Of a stretch of 64,000 nt of DNA, positions 11,970 to 23,280 are shown one piece after another (position 1 is the first letter of the stretch; each line of letters begins with the position of its first letter). Position numbers and translations under genes: made by a program. The notes beneath the pieces are model-generated. The model searched no databases. It was given only the letters and a program-made list of their open reading frames with translations, and had not been told where the DNA came from. Source of the DNA: Adiantum capillus-veneris (lineage: Eukaryota > Streptophyta > Polypodiopsida > Polypodiales > Pteridaceae); contig CM043953.1 in assembly GCA_014529385.2 (NCBI GenBank), positions 78,668,338-78,732,337 on the forward strand. The letters run 5' to 3'.

Positions 11970-11989
11970 TAATGGACTATTGAATAATA

Positions 11990-12560
11990 GCAAAAATATA
12001 TTGTGTATCCGAGTGCTTAAGAAAAACTTAGGTTTAGTATAATTCCACCTACAAATTTTCTCAACTATATCTAATGCACCTTGGTTGAAAAAAAAAATTA
12101 CAAAGGTTAGAGAATATAAATTAATGTTTAGAGAATCAACAAAGTGCAGAGAAGTTTAGTGCAAAAAAGTTGAAATATAATAAATTTGCCTCTAAAATGT
12201 TTGAAAAAAGGTACGGTATAGCCAAATGCTTGAAAAATCCTCAATTTAGTATAATCCCACCTGTAATTTTTGAATTTTATATCTACATTATAGATTTGAA
12301 GGTGAGAAACCTACAAACTATAAAAATTTGAGTGTAAAAGCCTTCAAATAAAATCAAGCTGCCCTTAAGATTCCTCATATGCAAGTTTTCAAAGTTTTTA
12401 AGAGAAAGCACTATGCCTCAACTCTATTTAGTGTAACCCCCCTTACAAAATTTTGAGATTTGCCTCAAAAATTCTAATTTGCCTTTAAACGCTCTAAAAA
12501 CCCTAGATTTAGTGCAATCCCACTTACAAATTTTGACTCATCTTTGAATTCCAAGTCAAC
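11990..12560 (-). repeat. Diverged tandem repeats of a dispersed 120-190 bp unit
   Basis: The core, read on the minus strand, is TTTGTAGGTGGGATTxxACTAAA-CTAGG followed by TTxAGCACTCGGATACACAA. About four decayed units lie here, with AATCCCACxT cores near 12035, 12250, 12440 and 12520. The same unit lies on the plus strand at 28640-29115, and a single unit is near 53525. Copy B has the array at 40885-41420. Confidence 0.6.
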
Positions 12561-12976
12561 CCAAAGGCGAGAGCACTCACAAAGCTCAAAGAATCTAGCG
12601 TAAAACTCTTCAAAAATAACCAACAATTGTTGGAGTTCCTTCCAGTCATCCACCTTTGTCATTTGTTGAGGTCTGCTCCTACCTTAGGCTTGCACATCTT
12701 CTGCCTTGGATTTGTCGGATTGAACTTTCCAAATTTCATCAACTCTCAATTTTGTCAATTCTCAATTTTGTAGATGTTGATGTCAATTTTTTATTTTTTA
12801 TTCTCGATTGTGGATTTTGTTGATTGTCACTTTGTCGATTGTTGATTGTAAAACCAATGCTTATTCTCACTCCCCTCTCTCTCTAGTGCCGGTGTGAGAG
12901 CCCTCTCTCTCTCTCTCTCATAGACACACACACACACAAACACAGAGGCTGTAGTGACCTCTCTCTCACTCGCTTA

Positions 12977-13029
<53 letters not shown>

Positions 13030-13217
13030 ACACACACACACACACATAATGTGTGCAGGACATCCATAACAAATTGTTGGAGTCCTATCGCTAAATTGTC
13101 GAGCTCAACGTACTTCATTAATGAATGCAAATGTAAAAAGCCTTCGTGCAATGTGCCAACACCTTGGGGAATGGCGCGGCAACTTTGTCTTTTATATTCA
13201 CATACATTGAGAGAATG

Positions 13218-13274
<57 letters not shown>

Positions 13275-13520
13275 CATACACGCAAATACACGCATCGAGC
13301 TTTTGAACTTCGAGCATCGAGATCAAAGATTATTTACGACATAGAAGATCCCTCCGAAAGAAGATTCATTGAGCAACACATAGAGAAAAATTCTTTATGG
13401 CCTTCAAAATGTAAAGGAAAGCCACCCTTCATTTTCAAATATAAAAGTACTTAGTGGGTCAGCCTTGAAATTTAGGGATGGAGTGAAATGACCTCGGCAA
13501 AACTATAGGCTTAAGTATTA
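12561..13520. other. No gene; microsatellite-rich
   Basis: TTGTCAATTCTCAA-type short repeats fill 12720-12850. (TC)n/(AC)n tracts fill 12902-13046 and 13221-13275. Nothing else is recognisable. Confidence 0.6.
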
Positions 13521-13668
13521 TCTATACTATTGTAATGGGGGAAGGGATTCCGGCCCCTCCCCCGGACATGTGGCGTTAAAAGCTTCATCCAACAGCTTTT
13601 GCAATTCATGCCACTGTGGTCTGCATGAGGTGACACAGTAAACAGGCGAGAGCAGTCAGTGGTCACAC

Positions 13669-13735
<67 letters not shown>

Positions 13736-14071
13736 GCAATCAGGAGCGAGAGACTCCAAGGTTAGAGAGACCTCCAAGAGATGACAGCCGCAGACTGGAT
13801 GTTGAAGTAATGCGCCATTTCAGCATCCAACTTGACAGCAGTAGCGCCTCTTGCGGCCGATGCTCCTCCTCAAGCCTCACCTTTAGCACCTAATAATGCA
13901 ATGAGAAGTAGAAGACAGTACACCTACATTGCCAGCATTGTCGTCTTCAACATCATCACCCTCATCATTGTCATCAAATACAATCGAGTGCCACACTGTC
14001 CATTAGCAAAACTAAGGGGCCTACATCTGCATGAAAGGAGGCTCTCCTAATGAAAACATGAGTAAGACTGC

Positions 14072-14112
<41 letters not shown>

Positions 14113-14207
14113 GTATTGCGGCTATAGAGCGAGAGCATGCATCAACATCCATGATATGTATGGCTTCAGTTATGAGCGCCTCCAGCAGAGCAAGAGAGAT
14201 GCGCTTA
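13521..14207 (+). mobile_element. Helitron 5' terminus with following sequence
   Basis: A^TCTATACTATTGTAATGG at 13521 is followed by a GGGATTCCGGCCCCTCCCCC block, which also opens the short Helitrons at 44708 (plus) and 53188 (minus). (GA)n tracts follow at 13672-13731 and 14075-14111. No matching 3' end is found before copy A is broken at 15577. In copy B the equivalent start is 42394 and the first good Helitron 3' end downstream is 44881. A frame near 13832-14000 with an acidic reverse-strand counterpart (FDDNDEGDDVEDNN) may be a captured host fragment. Confidence 0.55.
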
Positions 14208-15577
14208 GATGGAGTGGCTAGAGCATGGCTTCCTCCAACCACAAACCGTGACAGACGAGGACCCAATTGTTGAAAAGCTCCGCAGAGTTGAATTCCACCT
14301 ATTCATGGATACTTTAGCCAATGTCAATCACCAGAATTGTGATGCGCTTAGCGGATTTTCTGCCAAAAGACGCTTTAGGACTCAAGAGCCACCACCACAT
14401 CCTTGCCTTGCTATAAAATGAGACTAAATCAACTATTCATAATTGGATTCGAACTCGTATAGCCATGTGAGAATAAGGGTCATTACTTTGACCAGTTAGA
14501 ACCTGGCTCAAGGGTGCTTGGGAGGTGCACTTTAATTTTTAAGAAAAGATTCTTCTGCCCTAGCTCCTCATGGCACTAGCTAACCGACCTCCTATGCGAG
14601 TTGCGAGTGCTTGCCACCTTCCTCTCTCTACTTGCCTACCACTTGCCATCATGTTCGATCGGGATGAACTCTCTTAGAATGCATTGATTGCTAGATATGT
14701 CTAACTCGAGTAAGCTCTAGACTGGTGCACTTCAGTTTTTAGAAAAGCTTCTCTGTCCTAGCTCCTCATGGCGCCAGTTGGCCTAGCTCCTGCGAGAGTT
14801 TCCAGTGCTTGCGACCTTCCTCTCTCTACTCACATAGCCACGTGGAGAGTAAGGGTCATTACTATAACCAGTTTGAACCTGGCTCGATGGTGCTTGGGAG
14901 GTGCACTTCAATTTTTAAGAAAAGCTTCTTCTGCCCTGCCTCCTCGCGGCTCTAGCTGGCCTGCCTCTTGCATGATTTACCAGCACCACCACCTGCCTTC
15001 TGCTAGGTCGTGATGTCGTCTCTTGGAATGCATTAATTGCTAGTTATGTCTAACTCGAGCAGGACCAAGAATCTCTCGACTGGTGCACTTCAATTTTTAA
15101 GTAAATCTTCTTCTACCCTAGCTCCTCGCGGTGCTAGCTGGCCTGTGGCTCTTGCAAGAGTTGCAACCGCTTGCCACCTTCGTCTCTCTACTCGCATGGC
15201 CACCTGCGATCTTCTCGGCCAGTATGTCTTCTTGGAATGCACTAATTGCTAGATATGTCCAACTCGGGTAGGGCCATGAAGCTCTGGGATATTTTCGACA
15301 AATGGGAAGCAAGGGTGTCTCTCTCAGCAGATGCGGAGGGAGGGCATCTCTCCAAACGCAACGTACACTTCGACCATGAGGCCATGTGGCATTACACAAG
15401 ATGTTGATATGGACAAAAGAATTCATGATGATATTGTTAGACTGGGGTTGTTGAAACAAAACCTCATGTTTGGCACTGCCTTGGTCGACATGTATCCCAA
15501 ATGTGGTGCACTTCATAAAGCACAAAAAAAGTGTGAAAGGAGCTTTGTATCCGGGGTTATTGAAAGAAAACATCATG
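14208..15577 (+). pseudogene. Decayed PPR array in 175-195 bp repeats
   Basis: Four repeats of a unit containing CACTTxAxTTTTTAxxAAA begin near 14531, 14727, 14902 and 15085. Within them the phrase for WNALIARYV recurs with stops, as in a PPR motif SWNALIAGYVQ. At 15331-15540 the PPR reading is clearer: REGISPNATYT, CGITQDVDMDKRIHDDIVRL and [22 protein letters not shown] proteins bind organellar RNA, but this cannot be translated through. The array lies downstream of a Helitron 5' end, which fits gene capture. Copia DNA interrupts it at 15577; copy B continues with PIRDVISWNALVAGYVQLGQ. Confidence 0.7.
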
Positions 15578-17110
15578 CATTGGGATGATGCAATGAATGA
15601 AGAGATGGCTGCATTGGAAGCAAACGACACATGGGAGCTGGTGCCATTGCCAAGTGGCAAGAAAGCTATTGGCTGTAAATGGGTGTATAAAACCAAGCAT
15701 AAGGCTGATGGTAACATTGAGCGTCACAAGGCAAAGCTGGTCGCAAAGGGTTATGCACAGATGTATGGCATAGACTATTAGGAGACCTTTGCTCCAGTGG
15801 CAAAGATGATGACTGTGAGAGCTGTCATAGCAGTGGCTGCATCTAGAGGATGGATTATGCATCAAATGGATGTAAAGAATGCCTTCTTGAATGGTGAGTT
15901 ACAAGAGGAAATTTATATGGATCAGCCACCTGGTTATGTCGATCCAGGTTACCCAGATTATGTATGCAGGCTTCTCAAAGCCTTGTATGGTTTGAAGCAG
16001 GGCTCTAGAGCATGGTATGACAGGATTGCCAAGTATCTTGTCAGTATTGGGTTTAGGAGAGCTCATGCTGATCATTCACTCTATGTACGTGAGAGTGATG
16101 TGGGGATTGTGGTCATTACCATATATGTAGATGACCTTATTATTGTGGGTGACAATGCTATGGAAATTGACCATGTGAAGGGTCTTCTCAAACAGGAGTT
16201 TGAAATGAAAGATTTGGGTGAGTTGCACTACTTTCTTGGCATTGAGGTGATCAGGACTCCAGAGGGTGTATGGCTGTCACAGAGACAGTATGCTTTGGAC
16301 ATGTTGTCAAAGTATGGTATGGCTGATTGTAAGCCAATTTCTATTCCCTTGGATGTGAATGCAAAGCTGAGTGTAGAGAAGGGTGATGTTGTTGAGGATG
16401 TCAAGATGTACAGGAAGATTGTGGGTAGTCTAATCTATTTGACTATCACGAGGCCAGACTTGAGCTACATAGAAGGCTTGGAGAGTCAGTTCATGCAGCT
16501 TCCGAGGAAGCCACATTTGGATGGAGTACGACACACACTTCGGTATGTGCAAGGGACTCTTGACTACGCATTGTTCTATGCAGCACATGCGCCATTAGCA
16601 TTGTATGGGTATACAGATGCAAATTGGGCAGGTAGCATTGTTGATAGGAGATCTACGAGTGGATTCATGTTCTCTTTTGGGAGTGTTGCTGTTACTTGGA
16701 GCAGTAAAAAGCAGCCTACGGTTGCTTTATCGAGCACAGAGGCCGAGTACAGAGGTGCAGTAGTTGTAGCGTGCAAGGTAGCTTGGCTACGCACATTACT
16801 TGAGGACTTGGGAGTGCAGGTGGACCAGCAGATTTTCATCCATTATGACAACCTCAGCAGCATGCAGTTGGCTAGGCACCCAATGTTCCATGCCAGGACC
16901 AAGCACATAGAGGTCCATTACCACTACGTTCGAGAGCGAGTGTTGGCGGGCGACATCGACTTGGTCTACGTCAGCACAGAGGAGCAGATAGCGGATATCT
17001 TTACCAAGGCCCTCGGAGCTGAGAAGCTTCGACGTTTCCGGACTATGCTTGGACTCTGCGACATGCAGAGCTCGAGGGGGAGTGTTGAGATGTCGAGCTC
17101 TACATCTTGA
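15578..17110 (+). pseudogene. Ty1-copia reverse transcriptase and RNase H (one stop)
   Basis: The frame runs from [20 protein letters not shown] through ETFAPVAKM, MDVKNAFLNGEL, LYGLKQGSRAWY, the catalytic YVDD (16124-16135), LHYFLGIEV and then the RNase H landmarks YTDANWAGS and LSSTEAEYRG. It ends in HVR-type sequence with KHIEVHYHYVRERV and DIFTKAL. A single in-frame TAG at 15779-15781 replaces the residue before ETFAPV; otherwise the 510 codons are open. The upstream gag, protease and integrase are absent, because the element begins at the RT inside the broken PPR region. The last codons overlap the 3' LTR. Confidence 0.93.
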
Positions 17111-17397
17111 GCTGGCATCCACTACGGGTCTTGGCCGCTTACAGCATTTACTCACTGGCGCGTTAGGTGACCAACACGGAGGATCTCTGCCAATGATTCT
17201 ACAGCTACACTTATAGTGCCAACCTAGTACGCTTCTAGCATGTTCACACTTAGTGACCGCATGTACATATGTGCTACTTTTCAGCTTTAGCACTTAGTCA
17301 TTTGTACTCTCTTTTCTGTACGAAGAAGAAGAAGCTTTCCATCTCTGTGTGCTTTGTGCTTGTCTTGTGTAGCTCTCTTGTATATTCATTCTTTACA
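17083..17397 (+). repeat. 3' LTR of the plus-strand copia element
   Basis: A purine tract CTCGAGGGGGAG is followed by TGTTGAGATGTCGAG, the usual polypurine-tract/LTR border. The far end is probably CTTTACA near 17397, where the minus-strand integrase begins. No second LTR of this sequence is present. It differs from the LTR at 23056-23280, so the two copia parts are different families. Confidence 0.65.
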
Positions 17398-17399
17398 TT

Positions 17400-20008
17400 T
17401 TCTACGTTGTGTTTGTGGTACCAAGCATATGCCAAATAGCCAAAAGCACGCATGTGCTCAATAGAAGGCTTTCTATCATGCCATGCTTCATATGGAGTAA
17501 TAGACTGCAAAGCTTTCGTAGGACACCTGATGGCCTCGAGCCAAAAAGAATGCGGCAAAGCTTGACTTTTGACCATACATCGTGACATTTCCGTCAATGA
17601 CCTGTTTTTCCTCTCAGCAACACCATTTTGCTGAGGTGTATAAGGCACTGTACATTGGTGTTTTATCCCACGACTAGCCAGAAATGCATTGAATTCATGA
17701 GACATATACTCCCCCCCTCGATCAGAACAGAGGGTGCCCATAGTACATTTCGGGACATTTTCAGCCATAGCCAGAAATTGTTTGAAGCACATAAAAACTT
17801 CAGACTTCGCTTTAAGCGGAAATACTCATGCATGCCTGGAGTAATCATCAATAAAAGTCATGCAGTACAGGTAATTGCCCAAGGACGGAGTTTGCATGGG
17901 CCCACAAACATCACTATGCACAAGCTGCAACCTGCATGTGGCCCGAACTGAACCATCCTTGTGGAAACTTAGAACGCTGCATCTTACCCAAAATATAGCC
18001 TTCATAAACATGTTTGACAGGTGCTTCAAGAGAGGGCAAAGAAGCAACCATATTAGATTTCTGCAAACGCAACAAACTGGCAAAATTCAGATGACCAAAA
18101 CATGCATGCCAAAGTTTTTCATCTGAAATAGCCCTTGAATCTGCAACAGCATTTGCAAAATTTTCTCCACACTTGTCATACAAAGTGACCTTATACAGCC
18201 CACGACACAAAAGGCTTGATGCAACAATTTCATCACCAAAACTGAGATCATGAATTGTACATCTGTCTACAAGACCAAGTCTAGCAAGTGCGGATACAGA
18301 CAAGAGATTCTTCTCCCAGCTACATAAAGTGCATCAACAAGTGTGAAGGAACTACCATTTGCAGCAGTAAGCACAATCTTTCCAACTCCCTGAACCGGAT
18401 AAGAGGCATTCTTGGCACAAGTGACTGAATTTCCATCAGGGACAGACTCGAGAGAGGTAAAAAATTCACGATGCGAGGTAATGTGCTTTGTAGCACCACT
18501 GTCGAAATACCACACATGTGAATCTACAGCACTGACAAGCATGCATCATGGACAACAGGATTGTGAGTACACTCTGCGCTAAAAGACCATTCTGCATCAG
18601 CATCAGCATCACAGTCTCCTTTCACAGAAGACTCAACAATGGCTGCATTTGTAGTGGAACCAGCATTTGCAGTGGAACCACCCTCTTTCTTCTTAGCCTC
18701 TTTGGCCTTCAATTTAGGACACGACTTGATCAAGTGATCATTAGCTTTACAATAATGGCAACGCATCTTCTTTTTGCCCTTATCACCAGAATTTCCAGAC
18801 GAATTTCTGCCAGCAGAATCATTAGGAACAGAATTTTTGCCACTCGCAGCAGAACCATAAGAAGTGGTTGCATTGCTGTTACCACCCTTTCTTTGAGAAG
18901 CAATAAAAGCCTGTTCAACTGCATGCTGCCTAGTCCTCTTTTTTCTGCAGAGTGACTCTTGCAACAGCAATGTACATAATGCATCAAACTTAACAACTTC
19001 AGGATTTCCTTGGGTCATAAGTCTCCAAGTACTAGCAAAAGTCTTGTAAGAATCTGGTAAGGCATCAAGAATAGTCTGCACTAGGGAACTGTTTGAATGA
19101 CTTCACGTGCAGAAATGAGTTGCTCATTGATATCCTTGACACTAGCAAGTAAAGTGTCCATATCATCTTCCTCATGCATAATCTTCGACTCTAGCTCTTT
19201 ACGCAGCAAAGCAATTTTAGCCTCATTGCGACTTGCATAAAGACCAGCCAAAATATCCCAAGCCTGTTTTGCAGATTTTGTTGAACGGATGTGAGGAACA
19301 ATGGTGCACTTCACAGAAAACGCAATCAATGCATGAGCCTGCGCATCCTTAACATCCCAACGAGCTTGTTCTTCTGTAGGCAAAACAACTCTAACAGCAG
19401 CAAGACCTGCAATATCCTCAACATCGCCTACATCCTCAGAACCAGGACGTACATCAATGCCCTACACAATGTTCCAGACGCCCTTTGACACAAGAACATG
19501 TTGCATCATATAATCCCACATAGGGCAATTGTCCCCATCCAACCTGTCCTCAGCAGCAAACATCTTGAACACATCTGTGTTGTTGTTGTCAGCCATGGTA
19601 AATGTTGCACCTGATGTGAAAACTTCCCGAAAATAGGAGAAACGAAACGAGAACAACACGTGCTATATAGCACAAACCGTAGAAGACTATAAGGCACCTG
19701 CTATGCAAAAAATGGCACTAACAGAAATTCTGCACAAAATGACAAAATTGCCTGTGCAGACCTGCCTGTAGTGGAAACAGAGGTTGAAACGAGTCCAAAT
19801 CAAAAATCTTAGTAGACTAAGCTCTAAGAGCTCCCCCGGAATATTTGTCGACCTGCGAACACTCGCCAAACCTCACTGTAATCGGAGAGTGTGAGCAGGC
19901 GTGTGCTGGAGCAGCTGGCGACTAAGCCTGGGAGGATGTAAACTGCTCTGATACCAATTGTTGGAATTAGGGTTGCAGAGAAACGCACACAGCTTGGAGA
20001 AGATGAAG
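17400..20008 (-). pseudogene. Ty1-copia gag-protease-integrase, copy M1
   Basis: On the minus strand gag starts at MADNNNTDVFKMF (ATG at 19596). It continues through LIAFSVKCTIVPHI and QTILDALPDSYKTF to a CCHC knuckle CHYCKANDHLIKSC. The protease has WYFDSGATKHIT. The pre-integrase motif LWHACFGHLNF and the integrase motifs HSDVCGPM, FIDDYSR, SDRGGEY and TPQQNGVAERKN follow. A TAG after GVWNIV (near 19462) and a frameshift before QTILDAL (near 19081) disable gag; the protease-integrase border is shifted near 18300. The body ends in the integrase at about 17420, next to the other element's LTR; RT is missing. Its 5' LTR is cut to 50 bp. Confidence 0.92.
19945..20008 (-). repeat. M1 primer-binding site and LTR stub
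   Basis: Minus strand: the LTR end CTAATTCCAACA (19959-20008 retained), a spacer AT, then TGGTATCAGAGC (19956-19945), complementary to initiator tRNA-Met. The LTR breaks off after 50 bp and runs directly into the integrase of copy M2 at 20009. Confidence 0.85.
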
Positions 20009-20161
20009 GAATGCGGCAAAGCTTGATTTTTGACCATACATCGTGACATTTCCGTCAGTGACCTGTTTTTCCTCTCAGCAACACCATTTTGCTGAGGTGT
20101 ATAAGGCACTGTACATTGGTGTTTTATCCCACGACTAGCCAGAAATGCATTGAATTCATGA

Positions 20162-20713
20162 CCTTGCATAGTACACAATGAGAGTGCTTGTGAGTGTGTG
20201 TGGGTGAATATACCCCCTAAGCACCCCCCTAGATTGCTTGGGTCGACCCCCCCTTGTAGCTCATGCTTGAAGCTCATTGGACCCCTCCAGGCCTAGCCAA
20301 TCACAAGCAGAAGCCATTACAAGCAACAGGGATAGCCTTGGGACAAGTGTCCCCCTTTTCCCTTTGAGAGGACCAGGTTCTGGGATTGATCTAGTAAATC
20401 GGATGAAAAGAACTGAAACTGGTGACTTGAGAAATGCGTGGGTACATTTTGATTTTACCCATAGAATAGATGGATGGGCAACAATGTCATGCTCAGTTTA
20501 TGATCCAAGGTAATCTTTAAGTATTTAAATATCTCGTATTTTTTTATCATTAAATAAAAGAAGATGTGTGAAAATGTTTATGTTGAATATCTTGCAGCAT
20601 ACGATCACTACAAATAATTGCTATATGTGAAACTAAAGAGGAGGATGCAAAGACTCAAGTTATTTTTTGGGAGAGCCTTAATTCAACAATGGAAAAGTAC
20701 GGACATGGTACAA
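20162..20713 (+). pseudogene. Two-exon host gene fragment inside the M2 integrase
   Basis: M1 reads ATTCATGAGACATATACTCC without a break; M2 has 552 bp between ATTCATGA and ATATACTCC. Within it, plus strand, the frame up to 20509 encodes LRNAWVHFDFTHRIDGWATM and SCSVYDP. GTAATC at 20510 and TTGCAG ending at 20597 then bound an 88 bp AT-rich intron. Joined in phase, the second exon reads RSLQIIAICETKEEDAKTQ and VIFWESLNSTMEKYG. No ATG or end is present. The pattern (AICxxxxEDAxTQxxxWxxLN, then KYG) resembles an uncharacterised plant protein family I cannot name. The retained intron means it moved as DNA. Confidence 0.6.
20510..20597 (+). other. Spliceosomal intron of the captured fragment
   Basis: The 88 bp stretch starts GTAATCTTTAAG, is T/A-rich, and ends ATATCTTGCAG. 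Removing it restores one reading frame (TATGATCCAAG joined to CATACGATC). Confidence 0.6.
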
Positions 20714-21302
20714 ATATACTCCCCCCCTCGATCAGAACGGAGGGTGCCCATAGTACATTTCGGGACATTTTCAGCCATAGCCAGAAATTGTTTGAAGCAC
20801 ATAAAAACTTCGGACTTCGCTTTAAGCGGAAATACTCATGCATGCTTGGAGTAATCATCAATGAAAGTCACGCAGTAAAGGTAATTGCCCAAGGATGGAG
20901 TTTGCATGGGCCCACAAACATCACTATGCACAAGCTGCAACCTGCATGTGGCCCGAACTGAACCATCCTTGTTGAAACTTAGAACGCTGCATCTTACCCA
21001 AAATATAGCCTTCATAAGCATGTTTGACAGGGCTTCAAGAAGGCGGCAAGGAAGCAACCATATTAGATATTCTGCAAAACGCAGACAAACTGAAAAAATT
21101 CAGATGACCAAAACATGCATGCCAAATGTTTTTGCATCTTGAAATAGCCCTTGAATCTGCAACAGCATTTGCAAAATATTGTCCACACACGTCATATAAA
21201 GTGAGCTTATACAGCCCACGACACAAAGGCTCAGATGCAAAACAATTCATCACCAAAACTGAGATCATGAATTGTAATCTTTCCAACTCCCTGAACCGGA
21301 TA

Positions 21303-21695
21303 AGAGGCATTGTTGGCACAAGTGATTGAATTCCCATGAGGGACAGACTCGAGAGAGGTAAAAAATTCACGATGTGAGGTAATGTGCTTTGTAGCACCAC
21401 TGTCGAAATACCACACATGTGAATCTACAGCACTGACAAGCATGCATCATGGACAACAGGATTGTGAGTACACTCTGCGCTAAAAGACCATTTTGGGATT
21501 AGAGGCATTGTTGGCACAAGTGATTAAATCCCATGAGGGACAGACTCGAGAGAGGTAAAAAATTCACGATGTGAGGTAAGTGCTTTGTAGCACCACTGTC
21601 GAAATACACACATGTGAATCTACAGCACTGACAAGCATGCATCATGGACAACAGGATTGTGAGTACACTCTGCGCTAAAAGACCATTTTGCATCA
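21303..21695. repeat. 198 bp tandem duplication in M2 protease region
   Basis: The unit starting AGAGGCATTGTTGGCACAAG at 21303 repeats from 21501 with a few small deletions. M1 has the unit once, so this is younger than the M1/M2 duplication. Confidence 0.9.
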
Positions 21696-23041
21696 ACATT
21701 AGCATCACAGTCTCCTTTCACAGAAGACTCAACAATGGTTGCATTGTAGTGGAACCAGCATTTGCAGTGGAACCACCCTCTTTCTTCTTAGCCTCTTTGG
21801 GCCTTCAATTTAGGACACGACTTGATCAAGTGATCATTAGCTTTACAATAATGGGCAACGCATCTTCTTTTTGCCCTTATCACCAGAATTTCCAGACGAA
21901 TTTCTGCCAACAGAATCATTAGGAACAGAATTTTTGCCACTCGCAGCAGAACCATAAGAAGTGGTTGCATTGCTGTTACCACCCTTTCTTTGAGAAGCAA
22001 TAAAAGCCTGTTCAACTGCATGCTGCCTAGTCCTCTTTTTTCTGCAGAGTGACTCTTGCAACAGCAATGTGCATAATGCATCAAACTTGACAACTTCAGG
22101 ATTTCCTTGGCTCATAAGTCTCCAAGTACTAGCAAAAGTCTTGTAAGAATCTGGTAAGGCATCAAGAATAGTCTGCACTAGGGAACTGTCTGAATGACTT
22201 CACGTGCAGAAATGAGTTGCTCATTGATATCCTTGACACTAGCAAGTAAAGTGTCCATATCATCTTCCTCATGCATAATCTTCGACTCTAGCTCTTTACG
22301 CAGCAAAGCAATTTTAGCCTCATTGCGACTTGCATAAAGACCAGCCAAAATATCCCAAGCCTGTTTTGCAGATTTTGTTGAACGGATGTGAGGAACAATG
22401 GTGCACTTCACAGAAAACGCAATCAATGCATGAGCCTGCGCATCCTTAACATCCCAACGAGCTTGTTCTTCTGTAGGCAAAACAACTCTAACAGCAGCAA
22501 GACCTGCAATATCCTCAACATCGCCTACATCCTCAGAACCAGGACGTACATCAATGCCCTACACAATGTTCCAGACGCCCTTTGACACAAGAACATGTTG
22601 CATCATATAATCCCACATAGGGCAATTGTCCCCATCCAACCTGTCTTCAGCAGCAAACATCTTGAACACATCTGTGTTGTTGTTGTCAGCCATGGTAAAT
22701 GTTGCACCTGATGTGAAAACTTCCCGAAAATAGGAGAAACGAAACGAGAACAACACGTGCTATATAGCACAAACCGTAGAAGACTATAAGGAACCTGCTA
22801 TGCAAAAAATGGCACTAACAGAAATTATGCACAAAATGACAAAATTGCCTGTGCAGACCTGCCTGTAGTGGAAACAGAGGTTGAAACGAGTCCAAATCAA
22901 AAATCTTAGTAGACTAAGCTCTAAGAGCTCCCCCAGAATATTTGTCGACCTGCGAACACTCGCCAAACCTCACTGTAATCGGAGAAAGTGAGCAGGCGTG
23001 TGCTGGAGCAGCTGGCGACTAAGCCTGGGAGGATGTAAACT

Positions 23042-23053
23042 GCTCTGATACCA
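23042..23053 (-). other. Primer-binding site, initiator tRNA-Met
   Basis: TGGTATCAGAGC on the minus strand, two bases inside the LTR end CCAACA. Confidence 0.9.
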
Positions 23054-23055
23054 AT

Positions 23056-23280
23056 TGTTGGAATTAGGGTTGCAGAGAAACGCACACAGCCTTGAGAAGA
23101 TGAAGGAAGCTCAAGGCACACAATAGAGAGTGTATTACTTAGTGTGCAATAGAAAGATAGATAGCCCTAGAGTGATGGGCGTATATACAATGCACGCGGG
23201 AAAAAACCTCCTAAAGAGGGAAAATACCCCGGCGGTCCTGGTGTGTTTACACACATCACTAGCACATGTATATGGTAACA
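23056..23280 (-). repeat. 5' LTR of M2 copia element
   Basis: On the minus strand the 225 bp runs from TGTTACCATATACATG (23280) to CTAATTCCAACA (23056), with TGTT/AACA ends directly next to the primer-binding site. A TGTATATACG stretch inside (about 23185) could be the TATA element. No second full LTR of this kind is in the window. Confidence 0.8.

Larger units (their letters stand above)
20009..23055 (-). pseudogene. Ty1-copia gag-protease-integrase, copy M2
   Basis: This repeats M1 almost base for base: gag start at ATG 22693 (MADNNNTDVFK), the same TAG after GVWNIV, the same frameshift before QTILDALPDSYK, and the same knuckle, protease and integrase regions. It has extra damage: an inserted G that breaks the knuckle (near 21853), a 198 bp tandem duplication in the protease-coding part, several small indels at 21060-21290 and a 552 bp foreign insert in the integrase (20162-20713). 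The shared lesions mean M1 and M2 come from one already dead copy by tandem duplication, not from two insertions. Confidence 0.92.

Noticed and set aside
15037-15252. Separate small gene
   Set aside because: It is one phase of the decayed PPR tandem array; its copies in the neighbouring units are frameshifted.
10461-15577. CRISPR-like arrays from the regular repeats
   Set aside because: The repeats are microsatellites or diverged tandem units without uniform repeats and unique spacers, and the DNA is a plant nuclear sequence.
18548-18955. 135-codon plus-strand frame over the gag region
   Set aside because: It is the antisense shadow of the copia gag with its CCHC knuckle on the minus strand.
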